From Fontibacillus panacisegetis (GTDB lineage: Bacteria > Bacillota > Bacilli > Paenibacillales > Paenibacillaceae): a DNA stretch of 64,000 nt. Both the position numbers and the translations under genes were made by a program. The notes beneath the pieces are model-generated. The model was not told where the DNA came from. It made no database searches and saw only the letters and a list, made by a program, of their open reading frames with translations. The stretch lies in assembly GCF_900102215.1 (NCBI RefSeq), contig NZ_FNBG01000024.1, positions 1 through 64,000 of the forward strand, written 5' to 3'. Shown here piece by piece: positions 18,294-26,544 of this stretch. How positions within the stretch are numbered: the first letter of the stretch is position 1; each line of letters begins with the position of its first letter.

Positions 18294-18766
18294 GTATTAT
18301 TCCCTGTAGACTCATAGTATTCTCTTACCGAAGGCAACAGTGTAACGATCTGTAAAGCAAGCGCCCATCCAACATAGACAAGATGTATGATTGCTACAAG
18401 TTCAAGAATATACATCTGTACCATGATCCAAATAATCAGGCCAAATGCTGTATATAGAGAAAAAGTCCATGACCAATGCATCGGTTTTAGACCGTTCAAT
18501 TTTTCCCCTAATTTACAATCTCTCTTTAACAATAATCCCACCATCACAACCAGAGGTCCGATCCCGAATACGACCAGCAAAATAATCCCCGGAATCAAGT
18601 AGTCCGAAAATAACTCCACCTTCATCATCTCTGTTGGTATTCCTATCATTTGCCCCGTAGGATCCAGAACAAGTGAGCCTCCCCCAATTATCGCACCAAG
18701 ACCAAGTGCCGCATGCAGGAATATTAGTATTTTGACGGTATAGGGAGCCTTAATAAAAGCTTGCAT
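18287..18766 (-). CDS. Four-helix membrane protein, unknown
   Basis: A 159-residue protein with four hydrophobic segments: near residues 13-34, 54-80, 99-116 and 120-142. Between the first two is a short loop, LDPTGQMIGIPTEMMKVELF, and between the second and third a basic loop (KRDCKLGEKLNG). I do not recognise the family; it has the look of small DoxX-like or DUF membrane proteins. AAGGAG lies nine bases before the ATG. It stands alone between the RHS island and cysteine synthase, reading against both. Confidence 0.7.
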   Translation of the reverse strand: MQAFIKAPYTVKILIFLHAALGLGAIIGGGSLVLDPTGQMIGIPTEMMKVELFSDYLIPGIILLVVFGIGPLVVMVGLLLKRDCKLGEKLNGLKPMHWSWTFSLYTAFGLIIWIMVQMYILELVAIIHLVYVGWALALQIVTLLPSVREYYESTGNNTK

Positions 18767-18931
18767 ATAGCCTACTCCTTCCTATTGTGAAAATAATTAT
18801 TAAGACTATACCACAAACTTAATTTGGTGCATATGATGTTACCCTCGCTTGAATCTAGGCTCCTAAACCTATAGAATATACAAAAAACGACCGTATAACG
18901 AATCCCCTTCAGAAAGCGCGGGTGAAGCACC

Positions 18932-19864
18932 ATGAGCAGGGTAGTAAAAAGTATTACAGAGCTGGTTGGCGATACCCCTGTCGTTAAATTAAGCCGCCTC
19001 ATTAGCGAACAGGATGCAGAAGTGTATGTGAAGCTGGAGTATTTCAATCCCAGTGGAAGTGTTAAGGATCGTGCTGCCTCTCATATGATCACAGAAGCCG
19101 AGCGACAAGGATTGCTTAGACCGGGAGCAACGATCATTGAACCGACAAGTGGGAACACAGGGATCGGGCTGGCGATGAATGCCGCTGCTAAAGGCTATAA
19201 GGCCATTCTCGTCATGCCGGACAATATGACCAAAGAGAGGATAAACTTGCTCAAAGCATATGGAGCTGAGGTTGTTCTGACTCCTGCCGCTAAGCGAATG
19301 CCCGGTTCTATTGAAAAGGCAAAGCAATTGCTGGAAGAAATTCCGGACAGCTTCATGCCACAGCAATTTTTAAATACTGCCAATCCAGATATCCATAGAC
19401 TTAGTACAGGGCCAGAGATTCTAAGTCAAATGGATCATCGCTTGGACATGTTTATTGCTACAGCTGGAACTGGAGGTACGATTACGGGTACTGGGGAATA
19501 TTTGCGCGACCATATCAAGGATATTCAAATCATTGTTGTGGAACCAAATGGCTCCCCTGTTCTATCCGGTGGACAACCTGGTCCTCATAAGCTGGTAGGA
19601 ACAAGCCCAGGTTTTATCCCGTCGATTCTTAATACAGATGTCTATGATGAGATCATTCAAGTTGAGGATCAAGATGCCATTGAAACTGTACAAAAGCTCG
19701 CCTCCATGGAAGGAATTCTCGTAGGTCCATCATCAGGAGCATCGGTGTGGACAGCCATCCAATATGCACGTAAGCTTGGAAAGGGCAAACGAATTGTATG
19801 TATCGCCCCAGATACAGGTGAGAGATACCTGAGTATGGATGGTCTTTTTAATATAGAGAAATAA
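18932..19864 (+). CDS. cysK: Cysteine synthase (O-acetylserine sulfhydrylase)
   Basis: A 310-residue PLP enzyme that makes cysteine from O-acetylserine and sulfide. The PLP lysine is in SGSVKDR (Lys45), the substrate loop is PTSGNTGIGLA, the phosphate-binding loop is TAGTGGTITGTG, and PSSGAS near the C-terminus matches the cofactor ring contact. Length and motif order are standard for CysK. GGGTGA precedes the ATG. It is followed after 45 bases by a rhodanese gene on the same strand, so the two may share sulfur handling. I see no T-box or S-box leader in the 165 bases upstream. CysK and CysM-type enzymes cannot be fully separated by eye. Confidence 0.93.
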   Translation: MSRVVKSITELVGDTPVVKLSRLISEQDAEVYVKLEYFNPSGSVKDRAASHMITEAERQGLLRPGATIIEPTSGNTGIGLAMNAAAKGYKAILVMPDNMTKERINLLKAYGAEVVLTPAAKRMPGSIEKAKQLLEEIPDSFMPQQFLNTANPDIHRLSTGPEILSQMDHRLDMFIATAGTGGTITGTGEYLRDHIKDIQIIVVEPNGSPVLSGGQPGPHKLVGTSPGFIPSILNTDVYDEIIQVEDQDAIETVQKLASMEGILVGPSSGASVWTAIQYARKLGKGKRIVCIAPDTGERYLSMDGLFNIEK

Positions 19865-19909
19865 ATACATGGTTAAACCTAGAAGACATTAGAAAAGAGG
19901 TATATTGCT

Positions 19910-20293
19910 ATGAGTGAAATGATTGATGGAATTTCCCATATTAACACCGATGAACTTGATCAAATCCTTCAGGACACTAACAATCAAGCACTAATTATCG
20001 ATGTCCGTGAACACGAAGAATATTTGGAATTCCACATCCCCGGTGTTCCTCTTATTCCTATGGGCCAAATCGCCGAATTAATTGAACAATTTGATAAGAA
20101 CAGAGAATATGTTTTTGTCTGTCGCAGCGGAAAACGAAGCTATGAAGTAGCTAAATATTTCAAACTTCTTGGTTTTGAGCAGGTCCACAACTACGCTGGG
20201 GGTATGCTGGATTGGGATCGTGAAATCGCTTCGGGTCCTGACAATATCATTACAGAATTTGACCCGGAGCTTCTTGAGAGAAAGCAAGGATAA
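19910..20293 (+). CDS. Rhodanese-like sulfurtransferase
   Basis: A 127-residue single rhodanese domain. It begins with the IIDVREHEEYLEFHIPG motif and has the active-site loop CRSGKRS, where Cys71 would carry the persulfide, followed by YAGGMLDWDRE. Such proteins move sulfane sulfur between small thiols or to protein acceptors in the cytoplasm. AGAGGT precedes the ATG. Its position directly after cysteine synthase suggests a shared transcript and a sulfur-trafficking role, but the acceptor is unknown. Confidence 0.9.
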   Translation: MSEMIDGISHINTDELDQILQDTNNQALIIDVREHEEYLEFHIPGVPLIPMGQIAELIEQFDKNREYVFVCRSGKRSYEVAKYFKLLGFEQVHNYAGGMLDWDREIASGPDNIITEFDPELLERKQG

Positions 20294-20324
20294 TCCAATA
20301 CCACCTGACTTAACTTGAATAGGC

Positions 20325-20368
20325 AAAAAAATAGTGGGTTCCTGGCAACCAGTGCAGGTACCCACTAT
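20325..20368 (-). terminator. Terminator of the PadR-HAAS operon
   Basis: ATAGTGGGT and ACCCACTAT form a perfect nine-base stem, followed on the minus strand by TTTTTTT. It faces the rhodanese gene and may stop both transcripts. Confidence 0.75.
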
Positions 20369-20401
20369 AAATTCAACTGAGCTTTCTATCTTTTCTATCC
20401 A

Positions 20402-21430
20402 TTAAATCCTTCTTCCTCTATATGCCTTCATCGCTATCCATATCGATTCAAAAAGAACCACCAAGCTAACGATATAGATCCAAATATCTTTACTAACATC
20501 CCAAATCCTGGCGATTTCCTGGAAGTCTACCTCAGTGCTCAATCCACTTCCGATTCGAACCAGCTCTTCCATAAAGGTAGGATTCCAGATCGACTGATCA
20601 TTGAACAGGATAAGCGCAAGGATCAACCATATGATATTAACTGCAATACAGAATACAGCGACCTTCACTGACCACTTCCCTACAACAAGCTTTACAATAT
20701 CTCTAAGAATAAATAGCGCCATGACTCCTAGAAAAAACGGCAAGTACCTATGAAACACATCTACATCGAATATCGCTATACTCTTGATACCATCCCCATT
20801 AGTGGAGAAGTACACACCGATTAGTTCAAGTGCGAACATAAAAATAATGCTGAAGAAAATAGTAAAAATAATGCCTGCTATCGGATCACTCTTTTTGATT
20901 CTAATTGATGGGTCTGGAATCGCTGTCAGCATAGACGGTTTCCATGACTTCGTTACTGTATCAATACCGAGCTTTTTAGAGTTCATTCCTGTATATTCAA
21001 TGATTCCAAAGACGATAGTCACCCAAGCAAAGCCCTGCAGTAATGTGTTCGTAGTTGTAGCAAAATAATCAGCAAAGTGGTTTAATCCCTGTGATGAATC
21101 AGTTATTGCTTCAACCATGAACACTACAGTCATAGAGATAGCTATAGATGCAAGCACAATTTTCATGATCGTCCAATAGAACGTAAACATTTCTGGACTA
21201 ATCAGATAACGCTTGTAGCCTCTGTATTGATCCGCCAGCTCACTTGGGTTTCCCAACTCCTGAAGAACTTCTTCAACAAGCTGCTGGGTTATCTCTCCTC
21301 CATTAGCTCGCTCCTCCAGCATATCTTCGATAAGCCCTCGAAGCTCCTGCTCAATATCCTGCCTTTGCTTCTCCTGCAGCTTCTGCGTCACTGCATAGAT
21401 GTAACGATCAACGTACTCCATCACCTTCAT
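20402..21430 (-). CDS. HAAS-domain membrane protein
   Basis: A 342-residue protein. Its first 80 residues (MKVMEYVDRYIYAVTQKLQ, EELGNPSELADQYRG) are the helical HAAS/DUF1700-type signalling domain that is usually encoded next to PadR regulators. At least six hydrophobic segments follow. ATG 21430, with GGAGGGGGA eight bases upstream, overlaps the PadR stop by 23 bases, so translation is coupled. In related pairs the PadR protein controls the membrane protein and often itself. The signal and the membrane target are unknown. Confidence 0.8.
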   Translation of the reverse strand: MKVMEYVDRYIYAVTQKLQEKQRQDIEQELRGLIEDMLEERANGGEITQQLVEEVLQELGNPSELADQYRGYKRYLISPEMFTFYWTIMKIVLASIAISMTVVFMVEAITDSSQGLNHFADYFATTTNTLLQGFAWVTIVFGIIEYTGMNSKKLGIDTVTKSWKPSMLTAIPDPSIRIKKSDPIAGIIFTIFFSIIFMFALELIGVYFSTNGDGIKSIAIFDVDVFHRYLPFFLGVMALFILRDIVKLVVGKWSVKVAVFCIAVNIIWLILALILFNDQSIWNPTFMEELVRIGSGLSTEVDFQEIARIWDVSKDIWIYIVSLVVLFESIWIAMKAYRGRRI

Positions 21431-21773
21431 TGTGACTTCCCCCTCCAATTAGACTGTCCATGCTGACCATCATTGTCCTCCACTCCACACACAATTGCTC
21501 ATAGACCAATTTCCCCTGCTCGCTTAACAAATAATATTTCCGGGGACGGGCTTCATTCGTATCCCATTTGCTCTCAAGAAGCTCCTGCTTCTCAAGCCTT
21601 CTCAAGAGCGGATATAATGTGCCTGGATCAACGCTAATCCCCTTTTCCTCCAGTATCGTTACCAGCGAATAGCCGTACTGCGGCTCAGATAACTGACTGA
21701 GCACCCCTATAATAATCGTTCCTCTTCTGAGTTCCTGTATTAAGCTGTTTATCGTTGCTTGAATATCTGTCAT
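21408..21773 (-). CDS. PadR-family transcriptional regulator
   Basis: A 121-residue winged-helix regulator. The N-terminal domain has the family signature: GVLSQLSEPQYGYSLVTILE, then GTLYPLLRRLEKQELLESKW and PRKYYLLSEQGK. A short helical C-terminal arm would dimerise. ATG 21773 is chosen for AGGAG eight bases upstream; the eight residues before it lack support. It is the first gene of the pair with the HAAS membrane protein and probably represses it. Confidence 0.9.
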   Translation of the reverse strand: MTDIQATINSLIQELRRGTIIIGVLSQLSEPQYGYSLVTILEEKGISVDPGTLYPLLRRLEKQELLESKWDTNEARPRKYYLLSEQGKLVYEQLCVEWRTMMVSMDSLIGGGSHNEGDGVR

Positions 21774-21887
21774 ATCATCAACTCCTGGATTCATCATACT
21801 GTATGCCGCACACTATTGTAAATGATTTATTATAAATTATTATTTATTATTGTAATTATTTTATATAAGTGTAAATGAACCCATACG

Positions 21888-21934
21888 AAAAAGGAGTCTT
21901 ATTTGAACCTCAACGGTCCACTAAGACTCCTTTT
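21888..21934 (-). terminator. Terminator of the VanW gene
   Basis: AAAAGGAGTCTTA and TAAGACTCCTTTT form a 13-base stem around a 20-base loop, with a T run on the minus strand, 14 bases after the VanW stop. Confidence 0.8.
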
Positions 21935-21947
21935 AGTCCAGCTGCAT

Positions 21948-22763
21948 TTAACGAGTATTCCCAGTTCCTGCTTCCAATAGTGGCTCATACATCATTAGTG
22001 CATGATTCTCGGTAATATATTCATCGTTGATCAACACACCTTCATTATTATACACACGACGATACAACAAATTGTGTCTAATATGTCCTCCCCAATACTC
22101 TCGCGTAATTTTATGCTCACGCTCATAGACTTCATATCGGTGAATAGATGGCAGCACTGACCTTATTTCTCCCACTAAATCTTCATCAGTTAAAAATACA
22201 TGGAGCTGCAATGGCTCATCAGTTGGATTATACAATCGCAAATCAAGATAATTATAAGAACAGGTTGCTCCACTTCCAAAAGGTTGGGTTCGAGACGAAT
22301 CCGGAAACACATCATAGCTATGACGATGACGTTCATTTATTTGCAGTGGAGAATGTAGTGCCATCCAATATAAAAGATTAGTTAACTGACACAAACCTCC
22401 TCCCGTTCCCTGCTTAAATGATCCATAATGAAGAACCATACCGTCGACATATCCCTTTCTCCTTGTAGGCTTGCCTACTAGTTGCCAGAACGAAAAGGTT
22501 TCACCGGGTTTAATGATAATTCCATCTATATGTCGAACAGCCAGTTTCAAATTCACAATTTTATTATGTTGAAGCTGCATATCGACATTTCTCAGCTTTC
22601 TAAGGAGCACTGTTTGATGGCTTGAAATTGTATGCGGAAGAAATTGATTTTCTTGTTTTCTTGCCATTTTCTCGTTGCTGAATAACCATTTAAAATACCT
22701 CTTCACTCGAAAAAATCGCGTTCCGAACCAAATTCTTATTTTCGATCTCTGAACAGGTTTCAT
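21948..22763 (-). CDS. VanW-family protein
   Basis: A 271-residue protein with the VanW-like core: IIKPGETFSFWQLVGKPTRR, GTGGGLCQLTNLLYWMALHS and ERHRHSYDVFPDSSRTQPFG. Family members are common in Firmicute genomes and occur in vanB-type glycopeptide loci, but they have no known enzyme activity and here no other van gene is near. There is no clear signal peptide; the basic N-terminus (RIWFGTRFFRVKRYFKWL) could attach to the membrane. The next 256 bases hold no gene. I would not infer antibiotic resistance. Confidence 0.85.
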   Translation of the reverse strand: MKPVQRSKIRIWFGTRFFRVKRYFKWLFSNEKMARKQENQFLPHTISSHQTVLLRKLRNVDMQLQHNKIVNLKLAVRHIDGIIIKPGETFSFWQLVGKPTRRKGYVDGMVLHYGSFKQGTGGGLCQLTNLLYWMALHSPLQINERHRHSYDVFPDSSRTQPFGSGATCSYNYLDLRLYNPTDEPLQLHVFLTDEDLVGEIRSVLPSIHRYEVYEREHKITREYWGGHIRHNLLYRRVYNNEGVLINDEYITENHALMMYEPLLEAGTGNTR

Positions 22764-23019
22764 ACCAATTCCTCCTGCTTATATAATCAGTAATCAGAGT
22801 TTACTACATTATACTTCACGATTCTATTTTTTGTAATATATACCAATCTACACTTTCATCTATCATTCAACATGATTTCCAAAAAACTACACATGTTCGT
22901 AACATCCACTCTTTAAAATAAGGAGGTATTGTCAATTCTCAGTCGAATTAGTACTATTGGTCTATATATGCCTTGATTAAGTACGTTAAACTAGCATCTA
23001 TTATATTCAGGAGGCCGTC

Positions 23020-24024
23020 ATGAAATTCAGATTCAAACCACGGAACAGACGCTATACCGTGCTCATCGTACCTGAGGGCAGCAACCCGGTATTCCGTTTT
23101 AAATTTCGTTCCACTTTACTGTTGTCAGTACTCATTTCATCTATCACTTTGATTACTTTGGTACTCGTATTATTCGTCGTAAATCGCAGCCATTCCTATC
23201 GAATTCACACTCTGGAATCGGAGTTATTTGCATCTACCACTCAATACCAGAGCACGGTTGACGATAAGGAACAAGCTATTGATAATTTATTGAAAGAGCT
23301 GGTCGAGCTTTCGGAGAAATCCAAGAACATTGAGAGCAAAATGATTGAGCTGGAAAAACTAGAAGCAGAGCTTAAGTCGATTACCGGTTCTGGCCAGCTA
23401 CAGAGTAAGCTCGACACTGCCACGACACCATCCGAAGATATTATTGGAGGTATAGGCGGCGAATCTATTCCGCTTTCTGATGAAGAAATCACAACACTGG
23501 TTAAGGAGACGAAGGAAAGTATCGTTACCTCACTTAGTGATCTTCCAGATCTACAGCAAAAACTGGAGGAAACCAAAGCTACAGTCCAGCAGTATAAAGA
23601 AATGATGCAGATACTTCCTACATATTGGCCTACGAATTCCGTGAGAGTTACTTCACAGTTTGGCAAGCGAAAAGACCCGTTTAGCGGCGTATTATCATTA
23701 CATAGTGGTCTGGATATCGGCGGTCAAATTGGCGATCCGATATACGCAGCAGCAGATGGAAAAGTTATCGATACAGGTTACAGTTCTGCACGCGGTAATT
23801 ATGTCACACTGTCCCACCCTTCAGGTTTTTTAACTAATTATATGCATTTGTCAAAAGTGACAGTATCCAAAGACACCGAAATGAAGCAAGGAGAGCAATT
23901 GGGAGAGCTTGGCTCAACAGGCAGAAGCACAGGACCTCACCTGCATCTTGAAGTAGTTAAGAACGGGGTCACGATTGATCCCGAGCTATATTTAAAAGTA
24001 CCTGGAGAGGATGAAGGCTTGTAA
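23020..24024 (+). CDS. M23-family peptidase with coiled coil
   Basis: A 334-residue single-pass membrane protein. After a basic start there is one transmembrane segment (about residues 29-51), a long coiled coil rich in Glu and Lys (55-125), and a C-terminal M23 endopeptidase domain from about residue 205. The zinc ligands and catalytic residues are visible in HSGLDIG, NYMHLS and GPHLHLE. The domain would cut peptidoglycan cross-links outside the membrane or, if inactive in vivo, act as a scaffold. Its stop overlaps the bactofilin start as TAATG. A paralogous pair lies at 33150-34576. Such pairs are linked to cell shape in other bacteria. Confidence 0.9.
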   Translation: MKFRFKPRNRRYTVLIVPEGSNPVFRFKFRSTLLLSVLISSITLITLVLVLFVVNRSHSYRIHTLESELFASTTQYQSTVDDKEQAIDNLLKELVELSEKSKNIESKMIELEKLEAELKSITGSGQLQSKLDTATTPSEDIIGGIGGESIPLSDEEITTLVKETKESIVTSLSDLPDLQQKLEETKATVQQYKEMMQILPTYWPTNSVRVTSQFGKRKDPFSGVLSLHSGLDIGGQIGDPIYAAADGKVIDTGYSSARGNYVTLSHPSGFLTNYMHLSKVTVSKDTEMKQGEQLGELGSTGRSTGPHLHLEVVKNGVTIDPELYLKVPGEDEGL

Positions 24025-24431
24025 TGTTTAAAAGAAAAGCAGCGACACTCGACCCAAATACTACAGATACATTGATTGGTGAAGGAAGCATTTTTGAAGG
24101 CAGCATTAAATCGGCTGCTGGAATTCGTATCGAGGGGCAGGTTATCGGAAATATCGAATCTGAAGGTGATGTAACGATCGGGGAAAAAGGAACCGCCCGC
24201 TCTAACATTGTCGCCAGAAACATCATTATTGCCGGTGAAGTTAATGGCGATGTTCATGCAAAGAGCAAGCTGTCCATCACGTCAAAAGGCAAATTGTATG
24301 GTAACTTGACCGCTACTTCTCTTTTGGTGGAGGAAGGAAGCATTTTCGAAGGAACAAGCCGCATGGTGAGCGTAGCAGATACTTCCAGCTCACAATCACC
24401 TAAGAAAGAGAAAGCTGCGGCAGGGGCTTGA
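24024..24431 (+). CDS. Bactofilin
   Basis: A 135-residue bactofilin, a cytoskeletal protein that forms polymers from a right-handed beta helix. The core runs from TDTLIGEGSIFEGSIKSAAG to TSLLVEEGSIFEG with the hydrophobic-glycine periodicity of the family, flanked by short disordered ends. It starts in the overlap TAATG with the M23 peptidase gene, so the two are coupled, and a bactofilin-peptidase complex that localises wall cutting is the natural inference. The protein is about 45% like its paralogue at 34172-34576 by eye. Confidence 0.92.
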   Translation: MFKRKAATLDPNTTDTLIGEGSIFEGSIKSAAGIRIEGQVIGNIESEGDVTIGEKGTARSNIVARNIIIAGEVNGDVHAKSKLSITSKGKLYGNLTATSLLVEEGSIFEGTSRMVSVADTSSSQSPKKEKAAAGA

Positions 24432-24466
24432 TATCATAATCTGATATTAGGCATTGAACGAAATTC

Positions 24467-24645
24467 CTGTAAAAGTGCAGTTTTTTGCCATTAAGGTAGC
24501 TGACGCACTCGAAATCCCTGCAAAAATGCATCTTTTCTTCCGCTCAATCACCGAATTTGCCATAACGGCGGCGATTTGCTGCATTTTTGCAGGCTTTTAC
24601 TCTAAATCAGCTCTATCAGCCGATAATTACTGCACTTTTGCAGCC
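24467..24645. repeat. CTGCA motif tetrad (51-61-51)
   Basis: Four CTGCA-type palindromic motifs start at 24467 (CTGTAAAAGTGCAG), 24518 (CTGCAAAAATGCAT), 24579 (CTGCATTTTTGCAG) and 24630 (CTGCACTTTTGCAG). Unit 1 is nearly the reverse complement of unit 4, and unit 2 of unit 3, with 13 of 14 bases matching in both. All are followed by TTTT or CTTT-type bases. The 107 bases after it are a CA-rich low-complexity stretch. No ORF explains the region. Confidence 0.8.
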
Positions 24646-24752
24646 TTTCCATCTACAAGCACGCAACACGCAGCACGCACCATAGAGCCACACAGCACAC
24701 AACACACAGTACACATCATCGAGCACACGGGTACAAGCTTTACTTGCAGTAG

Positions 24753-24933
24753 ACGGACATAGAAGGGGCTATTTACACGAAAATGCCTACATTTGAGTTA
24801 CATACGGACAAGCAGAGCCCTTATTGGCCTCAAATCTACACACGAAGAGCTCCTTTGTTCAAATAATGTCCCTTGTGTCCGTTTACTGTCTCTTAATCCC
24901 CGTTCTACACACAATAGAGGCCTTCATGTCCGC
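24753..24933. repeat. ACGGACA motif tetrad (51-72-51)
   Basis: ACGGACA lies at 24753 and 24804, and its reverse complement TGTCCG(T/C) at 24876 and 24927: two direct copies, then two inverted, 51 bases apart within each pair. The likeness extends beyond the core; the reverse complement of unit 1 (AATAGCCCCTTCTATGTCCG) matches unit 4 (AATAGAGGCCTTCATGTCCG). It lies just after the CTGCA tetrad and ends 32 bases before the tsaD stop. Confidence 0.75.
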
Positions 24934-24965
24934 TTACGTCATTCATCGTCAAACTGCCGCCACCA

Positions 24966-26000
24966 TCACTTTGCAGCTACTGACCACGACTCGAGCGACA
25001 GAGATGGCTCGGCTTTGAGCTCAAGGCTGGAGAACTCGCCTTGCTTCCATTTCAGGTAAGCAGCTGCGCCGATCATGGCCGCATTATCCGTACAGTAGGA
25101 GAACGGTGGAATTAACAGTGAGATCCCCTCGCGTTCACAGCGTTCGGTCAGAGCCGAGCGAAGTCCCCGATTTGCAGCAACCCCGCCGCACAATAGAAGC
25201 TGTACTGCATCGGTAGATTTTACTGCACGAATCGCCTTTTCTACCAACACTTCTATTACCGACTCCTGAAAACCGCGGGCTATGCTCGGTTCAAAACCCT
25301 CTTCGCCCCGCATCCGGTGCTGGTTTACCGCATTCAGCACTGCGGACTTCAATCCGCTAAAGCTAAAATCGTACGAATCCGGCTCCAGCCAAGCGCGTGG
25401 AAGCTCTTCAACTTCTTGTGATTCCATCGCCAACTTATCGACATGCGGTCCACCGGGATAGGGAAATCCCAACGCTCTCGCCACTTTATCATACGCTTCG
25501 CCTACCGCATCATCCCGCGTCTGTCCGATTAGAACAAAGCTTCCTTCCCGTTCCATAAGCGCAAGCTCTGTATGCCCGCCAGACACGACCAAAGCGATGC
25601 ACGGATAACTAATCTCTTGAACCAATCGATTGGCATATATATGGCCTGCAATATGATGAGTTCCAATGAGCGGCTTGTCGATAGCAAACGCCAGACTTTT
25701 CGCCGCCATAATACCGACGAGCAGCGCTCCAACAAGTCCTGGTCCTTCTGTAACAGCTATGGCTGAGAGTTTTTCTAAAGAAATGCCTGCCTGCTCAACA
25801 GCCTCCTCAAGCATTAATGTAATACTTTCAACATGCTTTCGCGAAGCCACTTCAGGCACGACTCCACCAAACACTTTATGTGTCTCAATCTGACTGGCAA
25901 TCAGATTGGACAGCACTTCGTTACCGTTCTTGACAACAGCGGCAGAAGTCTCATCACAGCTTGTCTCCACTGCCAAAATGTAGCAATCCTGATTTACCAA
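24966..26000 (-). CDS. tsaD: tRNA threonylcarbamoyladenosine transferase TsaD
   Basis: TsaD, 344 residues, transfers the threonylcarbamoyl group to A37 of tRNAs that read ANN codons. The ASKHA-fold features are clear: VETSCDETS near the start, the metal-binding [19 protein letters not shown] and [14 protein letters not shown] near the end. The start is TTG 26000, within the last codons of rimI, with GGAAGAG upstream, so the genes overlap by seven bases. It is the last gene of tsaE-tsaB-rimI-tsaD, the usual Firmicute order. TsaC is not in the window. Confidence 0.97.
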   Translation of the reverse strand: MVNQDCYILAVETSCDETSAAVVKNGNEVLSNLIASQIETHKVFGGVVPEVASRKHVESITLMLEEAVEQAGISLEKLSAIAVTEGPGLVGALLVGIMAAKSLAFAIDKPLIGTHHIAGHIYANRLVQEISYPCIALVVSGGHTELALMEREGSFVLIGQTRDDAVGEAYDKVARALGFPYPGGPHVDKLAMESQEVEELPRAWLEPDSYDFSFSGLKSAVLNAVNQHRMRGEEGFEPSIARGFQESVIEVLVEKAIRAVKSTDAVQLLLCGGVAANRGLRSALTERCEREGISLLIPPFSYCTDNAAMIGAAAYLKWKQGEFSSLELKAEPSLSLESWSVAAK

Positions 26001-26530
26001 TTTCTTTCTCTTCCTTCCCCTACACTTGACTCTTCTTCATCAAAGTCCAAGTCTGCTCCCGGCAGATCACTCCACATAATCAAAGCGTCTTCGTTATTGT
26101 CCGAATAATAGCCCTTTCGTGTTCCAGCTGGTACAAATCCCATTTTTCCATATAAGGATTGCGCTACATAGTTAGAGACCCTCACTTCTAAAGTCATACG
26201 AAGCATCCCTAAATCAGACGCCCAATCCATAATTTCATTAAGGAGTCTCTCACCTAAATGTTGCCCCCGATAACCGGCTCTTACAGCTATATTCGTAATA
26301 TGCGCTTCATCTACAATCGTCCACATTCCGGCATAACCAATCGGTTTTCCGTTATATTCCATAATCAGATAGCGAGCAAAATGATTATGCGTCAATTCGT
26401 TACGGAAGGCCTCTTCACTCCAGGGCAATGTAAAAGACTCATGCTCAATGATCATAATATCCGGGATATCATCCAATGTCATCGAACGAAAAACAACGTT
26501 TCCAGACACTCTTTCCCTTAAAGCACACAT
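25994..26530 (-). CDS. rimI: Ribosomal-protein-type N-acetyltransferase RimI
   Basis: A 178-residue GNAT acetyltransferase. It shows the N-terminal [20 protein letters not shown], the acetyl-CoA loop [15 protein letters not shown] and the C-terminal [23 protein letters not shown]. RimI acetylates the N-terminus of ribosomal protein S18 in E. coli; the Firmicute gene sits with the tsa genes and is presumed similar. ATG 26530 has GGAGGGG seven bases upstream; a GTG one codon earlier is less likely. The acidic tail after residue 155 extends beyond the usual fold. Confidence 0.92.
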   Translation of the reverse strand: MCALRERVSGNVVFRSMTLDDIPDIMIIEHESFTLPWSEEAFRNELTHNHFARYLIMEYNGKPIGYAGMWTIVDEAHITNIAVRAGYRGQHLGERLLNEIMDWASDLGMLRMTLEVRVSNYVAQSLYGKMGFVPAGTRKGYYSDNNEDALIMWSDLPGADLDFDEEESSVGEGRERNW

Positions 26531-26544
26531 CACGCTTCCCCTCC

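Noticed and set aside
18772-18931. T-box or S-box leader before cysteine synthase
   Set aside because: The gap is only 165 bases and I find no T-box consensus, specifier loop or terminator ahead of the start.
21948-22763. Glycopeptide-resistance gene
   Set aside because: VanW-like proteins are widespread without resistance; no ligase, VanX or two-component genes are present.
24467-24933. Could the regularly spaced motifs be a CRISPR array?
   Set aside because: Units are only 7-14 identical bases, change orientation after the second unit, number exactly four, and no cas genes are near.
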